Positions 25,973 to 34,237 of a stretch of DNA of 64,000 nt are shown piece after piece. The DNA comes from Thermoleptolyngbya sichuanensis A183 (GTDB taxonomy: Bacteria > Cyanobacteriota > Cyanobacteriia > Elainellales > Elainellaceae): contig NZ_CP053661.1 of NCBI RefSeq assembly GCF_013177315.1, positions 2,170,001 to 2,234,000 on the forward strand. The letters are read 5' to 3'. Each line of letters starts with the position of its first letter. Position 1 is the stretch's first letter. Made by a program: the position numbers and the translations under genes. The notes beneath the pieces were generated by a model. The model ran no database searches and was not told the DNA's origin. It was given only the letters and a program-made list of their open reading frames with translations.

Positions 25973-26728
25973 TCACTTCATGGCATCCAGAATTGCGTGA
26001 GAGTGAGTAACAAAACCGAAGCACTGATTCACGTTGTAGACCGTGGCTTGCCAGCAGTATTCAGGCGACGTGGTGGCTGTGCAATCGCTAACCAAAATGC
26101 AATCGTAGCCAAGAAAGTTGGCATCTTGCAGCGTGGCCATGACGCACTGATCGGCGTTGACTCCGCCAAAGAACAGGGTCGTCCGCCCCAGGTTTCGCAA
26201 AATGCTGTCGAGCGGCGTGTCCCAAAAGCCGCTCATGCGATACTTATCGACTTTGATATCTTGCGGCAGTTGTTCCAGTTCGTCTACGACGGCGGCGGCC
26301 CAGCTATCTTTTTGCAGGACGGGTGCGCCGTTTTTGGGCAGGGGGTCGCCCAGACCCACGCCATCGCCGGAACTGTTGTAAACGTGGCGCAGTCCGGCGC
26401 TGATGTTGAGCAGGTCGGGTCGGTTGCCCCAGTTGATCCAGAGGATAGGCACGTCCAACCCACGCAGCACGGGTAGTAGGCCTTGCAGCGGGCCGATGGG
26501 GGCGCGGGCGGGGGTTACGTCTACGCCGATGTGTGCTAGCCAGCCGTCGGGATGGCAAAAGTCGTTTTGCATGTCGATGACCAGCATGGCCGCTTTTGCC
26601 AGATCGACCCGCAGCGTTTTGGTGTCTGCTTTGAGCGAGATCGGGCGGGGGGGGAGCGGCGGGCGCGTCAGGTCAGCATTGTGGGCATCGACAAGCCAAG
26701 CGTTGGGCGGCGTGCCAAGCGATCGCAT
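25973..26728 (-). CDS. isochorismatase-fold amidohydrolase 3, RutB-like
   Basis: A 251-residue enzyme with triad IDMQNDF, VDKYRMSGFWDTPLDSILR and GGVNADQCVMATLQDANF (Cys nucleophile). The KYRMSGFWDTPLDSILRNLG block strongly recalls RutB, the ureidoacrylate amidohydrolase of pyrimidine degradation. It is less like the two hydrolases at 15 and 17 kb. The N-terminal 40 residues form an extra segment. The next gene towards 27 kb encodes a RidA protein, and in the Rut pathway RutC belongs to that family. No RutA flavin oxygenase is in the window, so a true Rut pathway is not proven. Confidence 0.85.
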   Translation of the reverse strand: MRSLGTPPNAWLVDAHNADLTRPPLPPRPISLKADTKTLRVDLAKAAMLVIDMQNDFCHPDGWLAHIGVDVTPARAPIGPLQGLLPVLRGLDVPILWINWGNRPDLLNISAGLRHVYNSSGDGVGLGDPLPKNGAPVLQKDSWAAAVVDELEQLPQDIKVDKYRMSGFWDTPLDSILRNLGRTTLFFGGVNADQCVMATLQDANFLGYDCILVSDCTATTSPEYCWQATVYNVNQCFGFVTHSHAILDAMK

Positions 26729-26981
26729 AGGAAACCTCGTCCAAAGTTGTTATGACAAGCCAGTATCGACTAGTCCTACGATAAAAGGCGATCGCCTTCA
26801 GTATTCACCGACACTTCTGCGATTGGCAGATTTGCACCACAAAGCTTAATGTGCCACGCTGATTTTAGATTTCTAGATTGCCAGTTTCAGATTGGGATTG
26901 GGAATTTTGCACTGCGAAACCAGGGACAGGCTCTCTTGGCTTTGTTCCCAGAGCCAATCCCTGATCCTCAGCCCCTAAAGC

Positions 26982-27365
26982 CTACTCTCCGCAGTAGGCA
27001 ATCAAATCAATTTCGACATCGCCAAAATCTGCCAGCGCCGACACGCCGACCGTGGTGCGTCCTGGCAGCCGTCCTGATTCAAAGTACGACTTGTAGATAT
27101 CGTTAACTGCGTCGTAGAAGCGAAAATCGGTGACAAAAATCCGCGCCATCACCACCTGACTAAAGCTGCTACCCGAAGCCTCCAGCACCATCTTCAGATT
27201 TTCCATCACCCGCACTGCTTGCTCCTCAATGGGGCCACGCACGACCTCGCCAGTTTTGGGGTCTTCCGCGAGTTGCCCCGTCACAAACAGAAAATCTCCT
27301 GCCCGTACCGCATGGCAATAGGGCGCAACACAGGGTAGACCGTCGAGGGTGATGTACTGAAGCAT
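26982..27365 (-). CDS. RidA-family protein (imine/enamine deaminase)
   Basis: A 127-residue YjgF/YER057c/UK114 protein, the standard length. The conserved GDFLFVTGQLAEDPKTGEV, RVMENLKMVLEASGSSF and GRTTVGVSALADFGDVEIDLIAY blocks are present, but the last lacks the usual Arg of RxxxxxxxLP...E in canonical form, so substrate may differ. RidA proteins trimerise and hydrolyse reactive enamines or aminoacrylates. Its neighbours make a RutC-like role in clearing a reactive amide intermediate plausible. It is transcribed leftward, 253 bases ahead of the RutB-like gene. Confidence 0.9.
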   Translation of the reverse strand: MLQYITLDGLPCVAPYCHAVRAGDFLFVTGQLAEDPKTGEVVRGPIEEQAVRVMENLKMVLEASGSSFSQVVMARIFVTDFRFYDAVNDIYKSYFESGRLPGRTTVGVSALADFGDVEIDLIAYCGE

Positions 27366-27796
27366 AGTTGGGAACAGGTAGATGAAAAGACAAACAGAAT
27401 GTAGTTTTGTAGGCAGTAATTCAGAGAATTCATTAAATCTGACTTAAATCCGACTTAAATCTGACCTGAATCTAGTTTTAATCACCAATTACTCAAAGCA
27501 CTGGATATTTTGAACGGTTTATACCCATTTGCAACTTGAAAGTTGGAACTTAAAAGTAACTGTATTCCCCTACAAACATCCGGTCACTCTATCGCAAAAC
27601 GAGCATCCCTTGAAATAGGTACTTTACGGAACTCGCGTGCGGATAGCAGTCAAGAAATGTCATAATCCTGCTGTGCAGGGACAGCATTTTTGAAACGTCT
27701 TGGATGCTTTTGTGAATGCTATTTCAACGCCATTTGTGATACCCCCCAGGAGGGTTGCGGCAGTTTGCTAATTGTGCTGTTAGGCTTTAAGGGCTG
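27366..27796. other. intergenic region without a recognised gene
   Basis: AT-rich spacer upstream of the RidA gene, containing three near repeats of the form AAATCTGACTTAAATCCGAC around 27435-27475. Otherwise I see nothing; the MITE at 27797 follows. Confidence 0.4.
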
Positions 27797-27954
27797 TTAG
27801 AGGATGTTTGAAAAGTCCTACTGTTTGTAGCAAAGCGTGCAAGATCCCCCTTAAAAAGGGGGACTTTGAGGCGGTTTCCCCCCTTTTAAGGGGTTCTAGG
27901 GGGGAGCTCTGAGTGCTTAACATTACAGGCGATACCTTTTCAAACACCCTCTTA
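27797..27954. mobile_element. MITE, GAGGNTGTTTGAAAAG family, copy 1
   Basis: Terminal inverted repeats GAGGATGTTTGAAAAG (27800-27815) and CTTTTCAAACACCCTC (27936-27951) are flanked by 3-bp direct repeats TTA. A TNA duplication fits IS5-family transposition. The interior is 120 bp of CCCCCTTAAAAAGGGGG-type palindromes with no ORF. A second copy in opposite orientation lies at 49418-49584. Confidence 0.85.
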
Positions 27955-28020
27955 GGCTTTAGCTTTGCAAAGCACACCCTAAGGCAAGCGCAAGGGGCGC
28001 ATCCTAGTTCTGTAAGTTTG

Positions 28021-28113
28021 CCCTCATCCCCCAGTCCCTTCTCCCAAAAACGGAGAAGGGGAGCCGGATTGGAAGTCCCTCTCCCGCTTTAGGAGAGGGA
28101 TTTAGGGTGAGGG
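28021..28113. repeat. palindromic intergenic repeat (CCCTCATCCCC type)
   Basis: Nested inverted repeats: CCCTCATCCCC with GGGTGAGGG, CCTTCTCC with GGAGAAGG, and CCCTCTCC with GGAGAGGG. Elements of this sequence type are widely dispersed in cyanobacterial intergenic DNA. It lies 64 bases upstream of the amidohydrolase start. Confidence 0.7.
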
Positions 28114-28177
28114 TTACAAAAGTGGGATGCACCCAGCGCAAGGATTTTGTTATAGAGCGATTCTGAGGGTTAAACCA

Positions 28178-29587
28178 TTGACAGGCTATACGATTCGGCA
28201 GGCATGGATTGCAAGTGAAACGGGCTATGACACGGTAGATGTGCAAATTGAGGGCGGGAGAATTGCGAATATTGCTCCCCAGCTTGACCCTGTGGGAATC
28301 GTTGTGGATGGACGCGACAAGCTCCTGTTGCCAGGGTTTGTCAATGCCCATACCCACTCCTCGGAACTGTGGCAGCGGGGGGCAATTTTGCCTTATCCCT
28401 TGGAGCTATGGCTGGCGGAACTCTACGACTTTGCGCCCGCCGATCCAGAGCAAGTCTACCTGAGCGCCATTGGTACGGCGGTGGAAACCCTGCTCTCTGG
28501 GGGCACCACCGTTGTCGATCATCTGACCATCATGCCGGGTCAAGAACTGGAAACCATTGGCGCGGCGGTGAAGGGCTATCGCGAAGCGGGCATTCGCGCA
28601 TTTGTTGCGCCGCTGATTCAGGATCAGTCGCTGCCCTCTAGCATTCCTACGGGAGGAACTGTCCAGGTCTACGAGCCGTATGCCCGCACAGCCCAAGAAA
28701 CGCTAGAGATGATGAGCGAGGCGATCGCCCAGTTTCATCGTCCCGATGACGGTATCTATATTGTGATGGCTCCGACCGGGCCCCAGCTTTGCTCTGACGA
28801 ACTGTTTGCTGGGTGCAATGAACTGAGCGATCGCCACGGACTCTGCCGCCACACCCACCTGCTAGAGAGCAAAGCCCAGAAGCTGCTGGCAGAAGAAAAA
28901 TACGGCTGTACGGCAGTGGAATATCTGAAACGGCTGGAGTTCTTGGGGCCACGCACCTCCCTGGCCCACTGCGTCTGGCTCAACGACCACGACATCCAGC
29001 TTCTCGCCGCCACACAATCCACCGTTGTCCACAATCCCCTCAGCAACCTGCGCCTGGGGAGCGGCATTGCGCCAATCTTGAAATATCGGCAGGCCGGGGT
29101 GAACGTTACTTTTGGCTGCGACGGCTCCGCCAGCAACGACTCCCAGGACTTGCTCGAAGCAATCAAAATCGGCTCCATCTTGCACAACGTCACCGACTTT
29201 GACTATCGCCACTGGATTACACCCCGTCAGGCCGTCAGCATGGCCGCCTTGGGCGGCGCAACCGGGCTGGGAATGCAAGACCAGATCGGCTCCCTGGACG
29301 TAGGAAAGCTGGCAGATTTGGTGCTGTATGACCTCACCAGTCTGTCGCTGTTGCCGCGCACCGACCCCATCGGGCTGCTGGTGCTGGGTCGCCCGGTGCA
29401 GGCTGTTCATAGCGCCTGGGTGGGCGGCCGCCAGGTAATTGCTGACGGCAACATGACGACGGTCAATGTCCACCAGCTTCGTCAGGAACTCTTTGCCCGG
29501 AGCCAGTGGGCTGTCGATCGGCAGTCCCCAACGCGGGATGCGCTGGAGGCACGGTATCGCAGCGTAATGGGATTGCAGGGGGACTGA
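28178..29587 (+). CDS. metal-dependent amidohydrolase / deaminase (cytosine/guanine/triazine deaminase type)
   Basis: Amidohydrolase superfamily subtype III. Metal-ligand motifs are visible in order: NAHTHSS (HxH), RHTHLLES, LAHCVWL and FGCDGSASNDSQDL (Asp). The order and lengths match the AtzB/TrzA/8-oxoguanine and SAH deaminase group, which hydrolyse exocyclic amines of purines, pyrimidines or triazines. I favour a TTG start at 28178, preceded by GAGGG eight bases upstream; the frame also has ATG at 28127, giving 17 extra unnatural residues. It fits functionally with the RidA, RutB-like and biuret-hydrolase-like genes. The substrate is unknown. Confidence 0.88.
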   Translation: MTGYTIRQAWIASETGYDTVDVQIEGGRIANIAPQLDPVGIVVDGRDKLLLPGFVNAHTHSSELWQRGAILPYPLELWLAELYDFAPADPEQVYLSAIGTAVETLLSGGTTVVDHLTIMPGQELETIGAAVKGYREAGIRAFVAPLIQDQSLPSSIPTGGTVQVYEPYARTAQETLEMMSEAIAQFHRPDDGIYIVMAPTGPQLCSDELFAGCNELSDRHGLCRHTHLLESKAQKLLAEEKYGCTAVEYLKRLEFLGPRTSLAHCVWLNDHDIQLLAATQSTVVHNPLSNLRLGSGIAPILKYRQAGVNVTFGCDGSASNDSQDLLEAIKIGSILHNVTDFDYRHWITPRQAVSMAALGGATGLGMQDQIGSLDVGKLADLVLYDLTSLSLLPRTDPIGLLVLGRPVQAVHSAWVGGRQVIADGNMTTVNVHQLRQELFARSQWAVDRQSPTRDALEARYRSVMGLQGD

Positions 29588-29754
29588 GCGCAGGGTGATG
29601 GCGGGACAGTGATGGCGGGATGAGACAGGCTGATAGACCCTGCTTCGACCCTCCATCACGCCCGCCCGCCGATCACAGAACTTGACACGTCATCCCACGC
29701 TTGTTGCGCTAAAGTTTCTGAATCGGAGTTTGTGCAACATCCTGGGATTTCGTC

Positions 29755-30657
29755 ATGCTAGGCTTTTTCACCAAATCGGATTATCTGCTGCGAGAGACGC
29801 TGCTGGGGCTACGGCGGGGCGGCTGGATGAACTGGGCCGCTATCAGCACCATGACCGTGTTGCTGTTCCTATTTGGCATCAGCTTGCAGGCATCCTGGCA
29901 ACTGGAAGGGTTGCTCAATCAGTTTGGCAGCCAGCTTCAGGTGTCTGTATTCCTCCAGTCGGGAGTTCAGGCCAGCACGCTTGCGCCCCAGGTGCAGGCA
30001 ATGCCAGAGGTGGCAGAGGTGGTGGCTGTGTCTAAGGAGGAAGCCTGGGAGCAGTTGGTGAAGGAGTTGGGCATCTCCGATATTCGCGGCGCGACGCAGC
30101 AGCTAAATGGCAACCCGCTGGTGGACGAGCTAAAGGTGCGGGCGCGGAGTTCTGAGAGTGTGGCAGCCTTGGCGCAGCGGCTAGAGAAAACGCCGGGGGT
30201 GGATGCAGTGCAGTATGTCGATGAGGCAGTGCGCCGGATTGCTCAACTGCATCAGGGCTTGGGCTGGATCAGCGCGGGAATTATTACTGTGCTGACGCTG
30301 ACGGCGATCGCCGTTCTAACCACTACGATTCGTCTGATTGTCATGGCTCGCCGCCGCGAGATTGAGGTCATGCAGTTAGTTGGGGCAACGTCTGCCTGGA
30401 TCTATCTGCCGTTTATTTTGCAGGGCCTAGCGTTTGGCGTGGTGGGGGCGATCGCCTCCTGGGGACTCATTTCAGGCGTTCAGGGCTTTATCCATGAACT
30501 GCTCAGCCAACAGGCAGACTTTATTCAGTTTTTGACCGAAGGACTCCGCCTCAGCCCAGAAAAAGCGCTTATCTTGCCGCTAGCATTGCTGGCTCTGGGC
30601 AGCTCCGTTGGACTGCTCGGCAGCCTGTTTGCGGTGCGCCGTTTCGCCACCCGCTAA
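29755..30657 (+). CDS. ftsX: cell division permease-like protein FtsX
   Basis: A 300-residue FtsX. The cytoplasmic N-terminus (LLRETLLGLRRGGWMNWAAISTMTVLLFLFG) runs into TM1, followed by the periplasmic loop with NPLVDELKVRARSSE. Three further membrane segments lie near 175-195, 225-250 and 275-295, and the MARRREIEVMQLVGATSAWI coupling block is near 196-216. It works with ATPase FtsE to couple the divisome to septal peptidoglycan hydrolases. No ftsE is adjacent, which is common in cyanobacteria. Full length and intact. Confidence 0.93.
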   Translation: MLGFFTKSDYLLRETLLGLRRGGWMNWAAISTMTVLLFLFGISLQASWQLEGLLNQFGSQLQVSVFLQSGVQASTLAPQVQAMPEVAEVVAVSKEEAWEQLVKELGISDIRGATQQLNGNPLVDELKVRARSSESVAALAQRLEKTPGVDAVQYVDEAVRRIAQLHQGLGWISAGIITVLTLTAIAVLTTTIRLIVMARRREIEVMQLVGATSAWIYLPFILQGLAFGVVGAIASWGLISGVQGFIHELLSQQADFIQFLTEGLRLSPEKALILPLALLALGSSVGLLGSLFAVRRFATR

Positions 30658-30883
30658 GCACCCTTCCGCGTCTAGCCGCTACGGTTATCCCAAATCTACT
30701 ATCCCAAATCCGTCTACGAAGCAATCCAGATTCCCGTATCGCCTGAAGCAGCAATTGCCACACAGGCTCAAACTAGCGACGGATTTTTGTTTTTGAACGG
30801 GCTTTATGATTGCTTCAGGATGACGGCTTCAGGCTAGAATGCTATGTGGGTCATGACTTAACACTTAAATTTTCGAGGTCACC

Positions 30884-31303
30884 ATGAAGTTGATTGCTCA
30901 AATTTCACGGAGTCTAAGTCTTGCCCTCTTCGCGCTTGTGCTGATGGTTGGTAGCTTTGTAGCAGTGGTATCTCCCGCTGCGGCTGAAACCTTCACCGTC
31001 AAGATGGGAGCCGATAGCGGCTTGCTCCAGTTTGAGCCTGCCAATATCACCGTTCATCCTGGCGATACCGTGAAGTGGGTGAATAACAAGCTCCCTCCCC
31101 ATAACATTCTGTTTGATGAGAAGCAAGTTCCCGGCGCTAGCAAAGATTTGGCCGATAAACTAAGCCACAATCAGCTAATGTTCTCTCCTGGCGAGTCCTA
31201 CGAGATTACTTTCTCTAGCGACTTCCCTGCCGGAACCTACACCTATTATTGCGCTCCTCACCGGGGGGCTGGCATGGTGGGCAAGATCACGGTTGAAGGC
31301 TAG
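30884..31303 (+). CDS. petE: plastocyanin precursor
   Basis: A 139-residue precursor with a 34-residue signal peptide ending SPAAA before ETFTVKMG. The type 1 copper ligands are His73 (PPHN), Cys123, His126 and Met131 in [11 protein letters not shown]. The soluble lumenal copper protein carries electrons from cytochrome b6f to photosystem I, and the window also encodes PsaD. It stands alone, so it has its own promoter, with copper control likely from family knowledge but no site identified here. Confidence 0.97.
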   Translation: MKLIAQISRSLSLALFALVLMVGSFVAVVSPAAAETFTVKMGADSGLLQFEPANITVHPGDTVKWVNNKLPPHNILFDEKQVPGASKDLADKLSHNQLMFSPGESYEITFSSDFPAGTYTYYCAPHRGAGMVGKITVEG

Positions 31304-31606
31304 TTCCCTTCCCGTAGCTTCAACCCGTAGCTCCAAAATGTGTGGCGCTTGACGCACGTCTACACATGGCTTGCTTTAGTCAAAGTCTAGTCAAACTTGA
31401 TTCAGAATTAGGGCTTGTGAGTCCAGCTTGGTTGATGGTTGTCATCGACCTTTCTTGGGGCACAAGCCTTAATTGTTCTTTAACTGTTGGAGAGAATACT
31501 CCGGCAAGTTTTGATGCACCTTAAGCAATATCGTTCGCAATAGATATTCCCCCCTGAGCGTCCCTATAGTAGAGTACTCGGTGTAAGTTAGCCGGAAAAA
31601 TTCCCT
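31304..31606. other. intergenic region without a recognised gene
   Basis: Separates petE from the rhomboid gene on the same strand. Small open frames here lack ribosome-binding sites. I see no strong terminator after petE. Confidence 0.4.
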
Positions 31607-32320
31607 GTGGTTCCCTTAAACGACGAAAATCCAACCCGAATCACCCCCTATGTCACCTACGGGTTGATTATTGCGAACGTTCTGGTCTTTTTGTATGAGA
31701 TTTCGCTGTCGCAGCCAGAGCTAGAGCGGTTTCTACAAACTTGGGCAGTGGTGCCTCGCCAGCTTACGGCAAGTTTTGGAGGTGGCGCAGGGGTGGAATC
31801 TCTTACCCCGGTTCCAGAATGGGTGACGCTGTTTACCTCCCAGTTTCTCCACGGCGGCTTTTTGCACCTGGCGGGCAATATGCTCTACTTGTGGATCTTC
31901 GGTAATAACATTGAAGACAAGCTGGGGCATGGCAAGTTCTTGATTTTTTATCTGGCCTGCGGGGCGCTGGCGGCGTTGTGCCAATGGTTTGTTGCGTCGG
32001 GATCAGAGATTCCCTCGCTGGGCGCGAGTGGGGCGATCGCCGGAGTGATGGGAGCATACATCTTGAGATTTCCTAAGGCGCGAATTCTAACGCTGGTGCC
32101 CCTAGGGATTATCTTGATTCCCTTCCGAATCCCGGCACTGCTGTTCCTGGGCTTTTGGTTTGTGATGCAGGCGTTCTCTGGTCTGGCCAGCCTAAGTGTG
32201 ACCACGGCGGCGGAAACGGGCGGCATTGCCTACTGGGCCCACGCGGGCGGCTTTGTTTTTGGCATGATTTTGGGGCCGCTGCTGGGGCTGTTTAGTGATG
32301 GCACTCGCGAGTTTCGTTGA
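31607..32320 (+). CDS. rhomboid-family intramembrane serine protease
   Basis: A 237-residue membrane protein starting at a GTG. The catalytic serine is Ser141 in GASGAIAG and the catalytic His is His212 in AHAGGFVFG. The HLAGNMLYLWIFG segment (87-99) provides the conserved His/Asn of the oxyanion region. Six or seven hydrophobic segments are present, the expected fold. It cleaves membrane-embedded substrates, which cannot be predicted. It has no linked partner gene. Confidence 0.93.
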   Translation: MVPLNDENPTRITPYVTYGLIIANVLVFLYEISLSQPELERFLQTWAVVPRQLTASFGGGAGVESLTPVPEWVTLFTSQFLHGGFLHLAGNMLYLWIFGNNIEDKLGHGKFLIFYLACGALAALCQWFVASGSEIPSLGASGAIAGVMGAYILRFPKARILTLVPLGIILIPFRIPALLFLGFWFVMQAFSGLASLSVTTAAETGGIAYWAHAGGFVFGMILGPLLGLFSDGTREFR

Positions 32321-32641
32321 GGCGCGTGTGGGTCGAGCTAGGATAGAGGGAGAAGAGGGAAGAGGGAAGAGCGAAGAACGAAGAGCGAAGAACGAAGAGG
32401 GGAGAGTGAGGTTTTTGGGGGTGCTTGGTCGCCTGATTGAAGTTCGGAGATCCGGCTATGTATTTGGAGCGGGCGATCGCTATACTGCATGAAAGTACCT
32501 TTACGAAGGTGCTGTCTTAGAATTGCGGGGGATTGGGTGACGGCAGATTCGTGGCGTACTTGGCGATTCCCGGTTTTCCTGTAGAAGAAACTAGACCATA
32601 TTCTTTAGACCATACTCCTTAGACAAGTCCAGACAAGTCCT
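32321..32641. other. intergenic region with purine-rich short repeats
   Basis: Contains a run of 7-bp units GAAGAGC/GAAGAAC/GAAGAGG at about 32340-32405, a low-complexity tract common in cyanobacterial spacers. No gene was recognised; a short plus-strand frame across the repeat is not credible. Two near-identical ATAGACCATA/TTAGACCATA segments lie just before the next gene. Confidence 0.5.
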
Positions 32642-33277
32642 ATGACCTCTTACGCAACTGCTTCTGCCAGAGCCGATTTAAGCGAACTGCGCCGACTGAA
32701 ATCGCTGCTGCCGCCTGAGTTGCGGAGCTGGGTAACGATCGAAGCGTCGCCTGGAGTCAATCCGCCGCTGATCACTAGCGAGGAGATTGGCAAAGATCAG
32801 GTCGAGGTTCAAGTCGATCTGGCGAAGTGGGATGCGCTGGCGCTAGATCAGCGGAACCTGCTGTTCTGGCATGAGGTGGCCCGCATCCAAAACGACACTA
32901 TTCCTAAGGATGGCTGGGAAATGGCGGCTTTGGCCATCGGCCTGGGTGGTGCGGTCGGCGAGCTGTGGGTTCAAGATGGGCTGCTGTTGCTGCTGGCGCT
33001 AGGGCTGTGCGGCGTGTCGGGCTGGCGGCTCTATGCCCGCAACAATGGCGAGAAGACGCTGCGAGAGGCAATTGAAGCGGATGAAAAGGCGATCGCCCTG
33101 GCGACGCGCTTTGGCTATTCTCTGCCCAATGCCTACAAGAGCCTAGGCAGTGCGCTCAAGATTTTGGTGGAGCAAAGCAAGAACAAAAAGGAGCGCCGTC
33201 GCTATGAACTGCGTCTAGACGCGCTGAAGAAGAGTGCTGCTAAGGCAAAAGCTCGCTCGAAGGGAGAAGCGTATTAA
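32642..33277 (+). CDS. DUF3318 family protein
   Basis: A 211-residue protein of the cyanobacterial DUF3318 family. The N-terminus SELRRLKSLLPPELRSWVTIE and the central LDQRNLLFWHEVARIQNDT are the family's markers. Two close hydrophobic segments at about 95-130 form a hairpin, and the C-terminus is a Lys/Arg-rich helix. The HEVARIQ block resembles a HExxH-like site but lacks the second His, so protease function is unlikely. It is probably membrane-associated. The function is unknown. Confidence 0.88.
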   Translation: MTSYATASARADLSELRRLKSLLPPELRSWVTIEASPGVNPPLITSEEIGKDQVEVQVDLAKWDALALDQRNLLFWHEVARIQNDTIPKDGWEMAALAIGLGGAVGELWVQDGLLLLLALGLCGVSGWRLYARNNGEKTLREAIEADEKAIALATRFGYSLPNAYKSLGSALKILVEQSKNKKERRRYELRLDALKKSAAKAKARSKGEAY

Positions 33278-33351
33278 GGACTTGCGACGCTTGACGGCTT
33301 CAGTTTGACCCGCTTTAGGTTGACCCGTAAGAAACTTGTTAAAAAACTTGT

Positions 33352-33392
33352 AAAAGATGCGATCGCCTTTCATGAGTGCGATCGCATCTTTT
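33352..33392 (+). terminator. terminator with HIP1 octamer in both arms
   Basis: Perfect 15-bp stem AAAAGATGCGATCGC / GCGATCGCATCTTTT with an 11-base loop, 75 bases after the DUF3318 stop and followed by TTTTCGCTTTCT. Each arm contains GCGATCGC. It could work in both directions for the convergent DoxX gene. Confidence 0.8.
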
Positions 33393-33467
33393 CGCTTTCT
33401 CTGTTCGGGCAGACCTTTCTGGCAGAACTTTCTGACGTACTTAACGTCTGAGTGCTTAACGGCAGCC

Positions 33468-34007
33468 TTATTTTCCAGAGGCCGTTTCAGAAAGCTGGTA
33501 CGCATTTTCTAGGTCTGCAATGGACTTGGCCGGAGTGCCGCCCCACATTGCCGTCAGCCAGCCCGACAGCAACGCATCCACCGAAAACAGCCCCGCACCG
33601 TTGATAGTGAAGAACAGGAACACGGCTGCATAGAGCGTCGAGAGTTCCAGGTAGGGAATGCTTAGGCCTGCCACCTTGACATGGTGATACATGGCAACCA
33701 GCATCGTCGAGAACAGACCGAGCGCAGCAGGGCGAGTGAACAGGCCCAAGGCCACCAGCGGCGATGCCAGCAGTTCGGTGTAGGCGGCAAGGTAGCTGAA
33801 GAAAATCGGGAATGGCAGCCCAATCACCTTGACATAGGCTTCTGCGAAGCTGGGAATGTCGGACAGCTTATCGAGTCCGTTATGGATCATCACCACACCA
33901 GCAATCACACGAAGCACTGTCCAGGCAAGTTGTGAGGGATAGTTCGGCGTGAGGTTTGGACGAAGGACGGCGGACAATAGCCCGGTGGCACGCTGGATTA
34001 TATTCAT
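33468..34007 (-). CDS. DoxX-family membrane protein
   Basis: A 179-residue DoxX/DoxD-like protein with four transmembrane segments. The conserved LRVIAGVVMIHNGLDKL near residues 31-48 and FFSYLAAYTELLASPLVALGLFTRPAAL near 88-116 are typical. Family members are small quinone-linked or redox-associated membrane proteins, mostly uncharacterised. It is convergent with DUF3318. There is no linked redox gene. Confidence 0.85.
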   Translation of the reverse strand: MNIIQRATGLLSAVLRPNLTPNYPSQLAWTVLRVIAGVVMIHNGLDKLSDIPSFAEAYVKVIGLPFPIFFSYLAAYTELLASPLVALGLFTRPAALGLFSTMLVAMYHHVKVAGLSIPYLELSTLYAAVFLFFTINGAGLFSVDALLSGWLTAMWGGTPAKSIADLENAYQLSETASGK

Positions 34008-34237
34008 AGGGGGTGCGACTGGAGGTAAACGAGATTAAAGCGGATACATATCTTCATTAAGTAATATAACGAAAATTAATAGTCAAGACCAGTTCCCAAA
34101 TGCAAATTCTCGGTGAGATTTCCCCACCTCGAATCTGCATCTTGCATGAACTCTATTCCAATGCGGCATTGCAATGCGGCCCTACTGAACGGCAGACTGA
34201 CTCAACGGCGGCCCTACTGAACGGCAGCCCTTAAGCT

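Noticed and set aside
27780-27977. 65-codon minus-strand ORF
   Set aside because: It lies almost entirely inside the MITE and reads through its palindromes.
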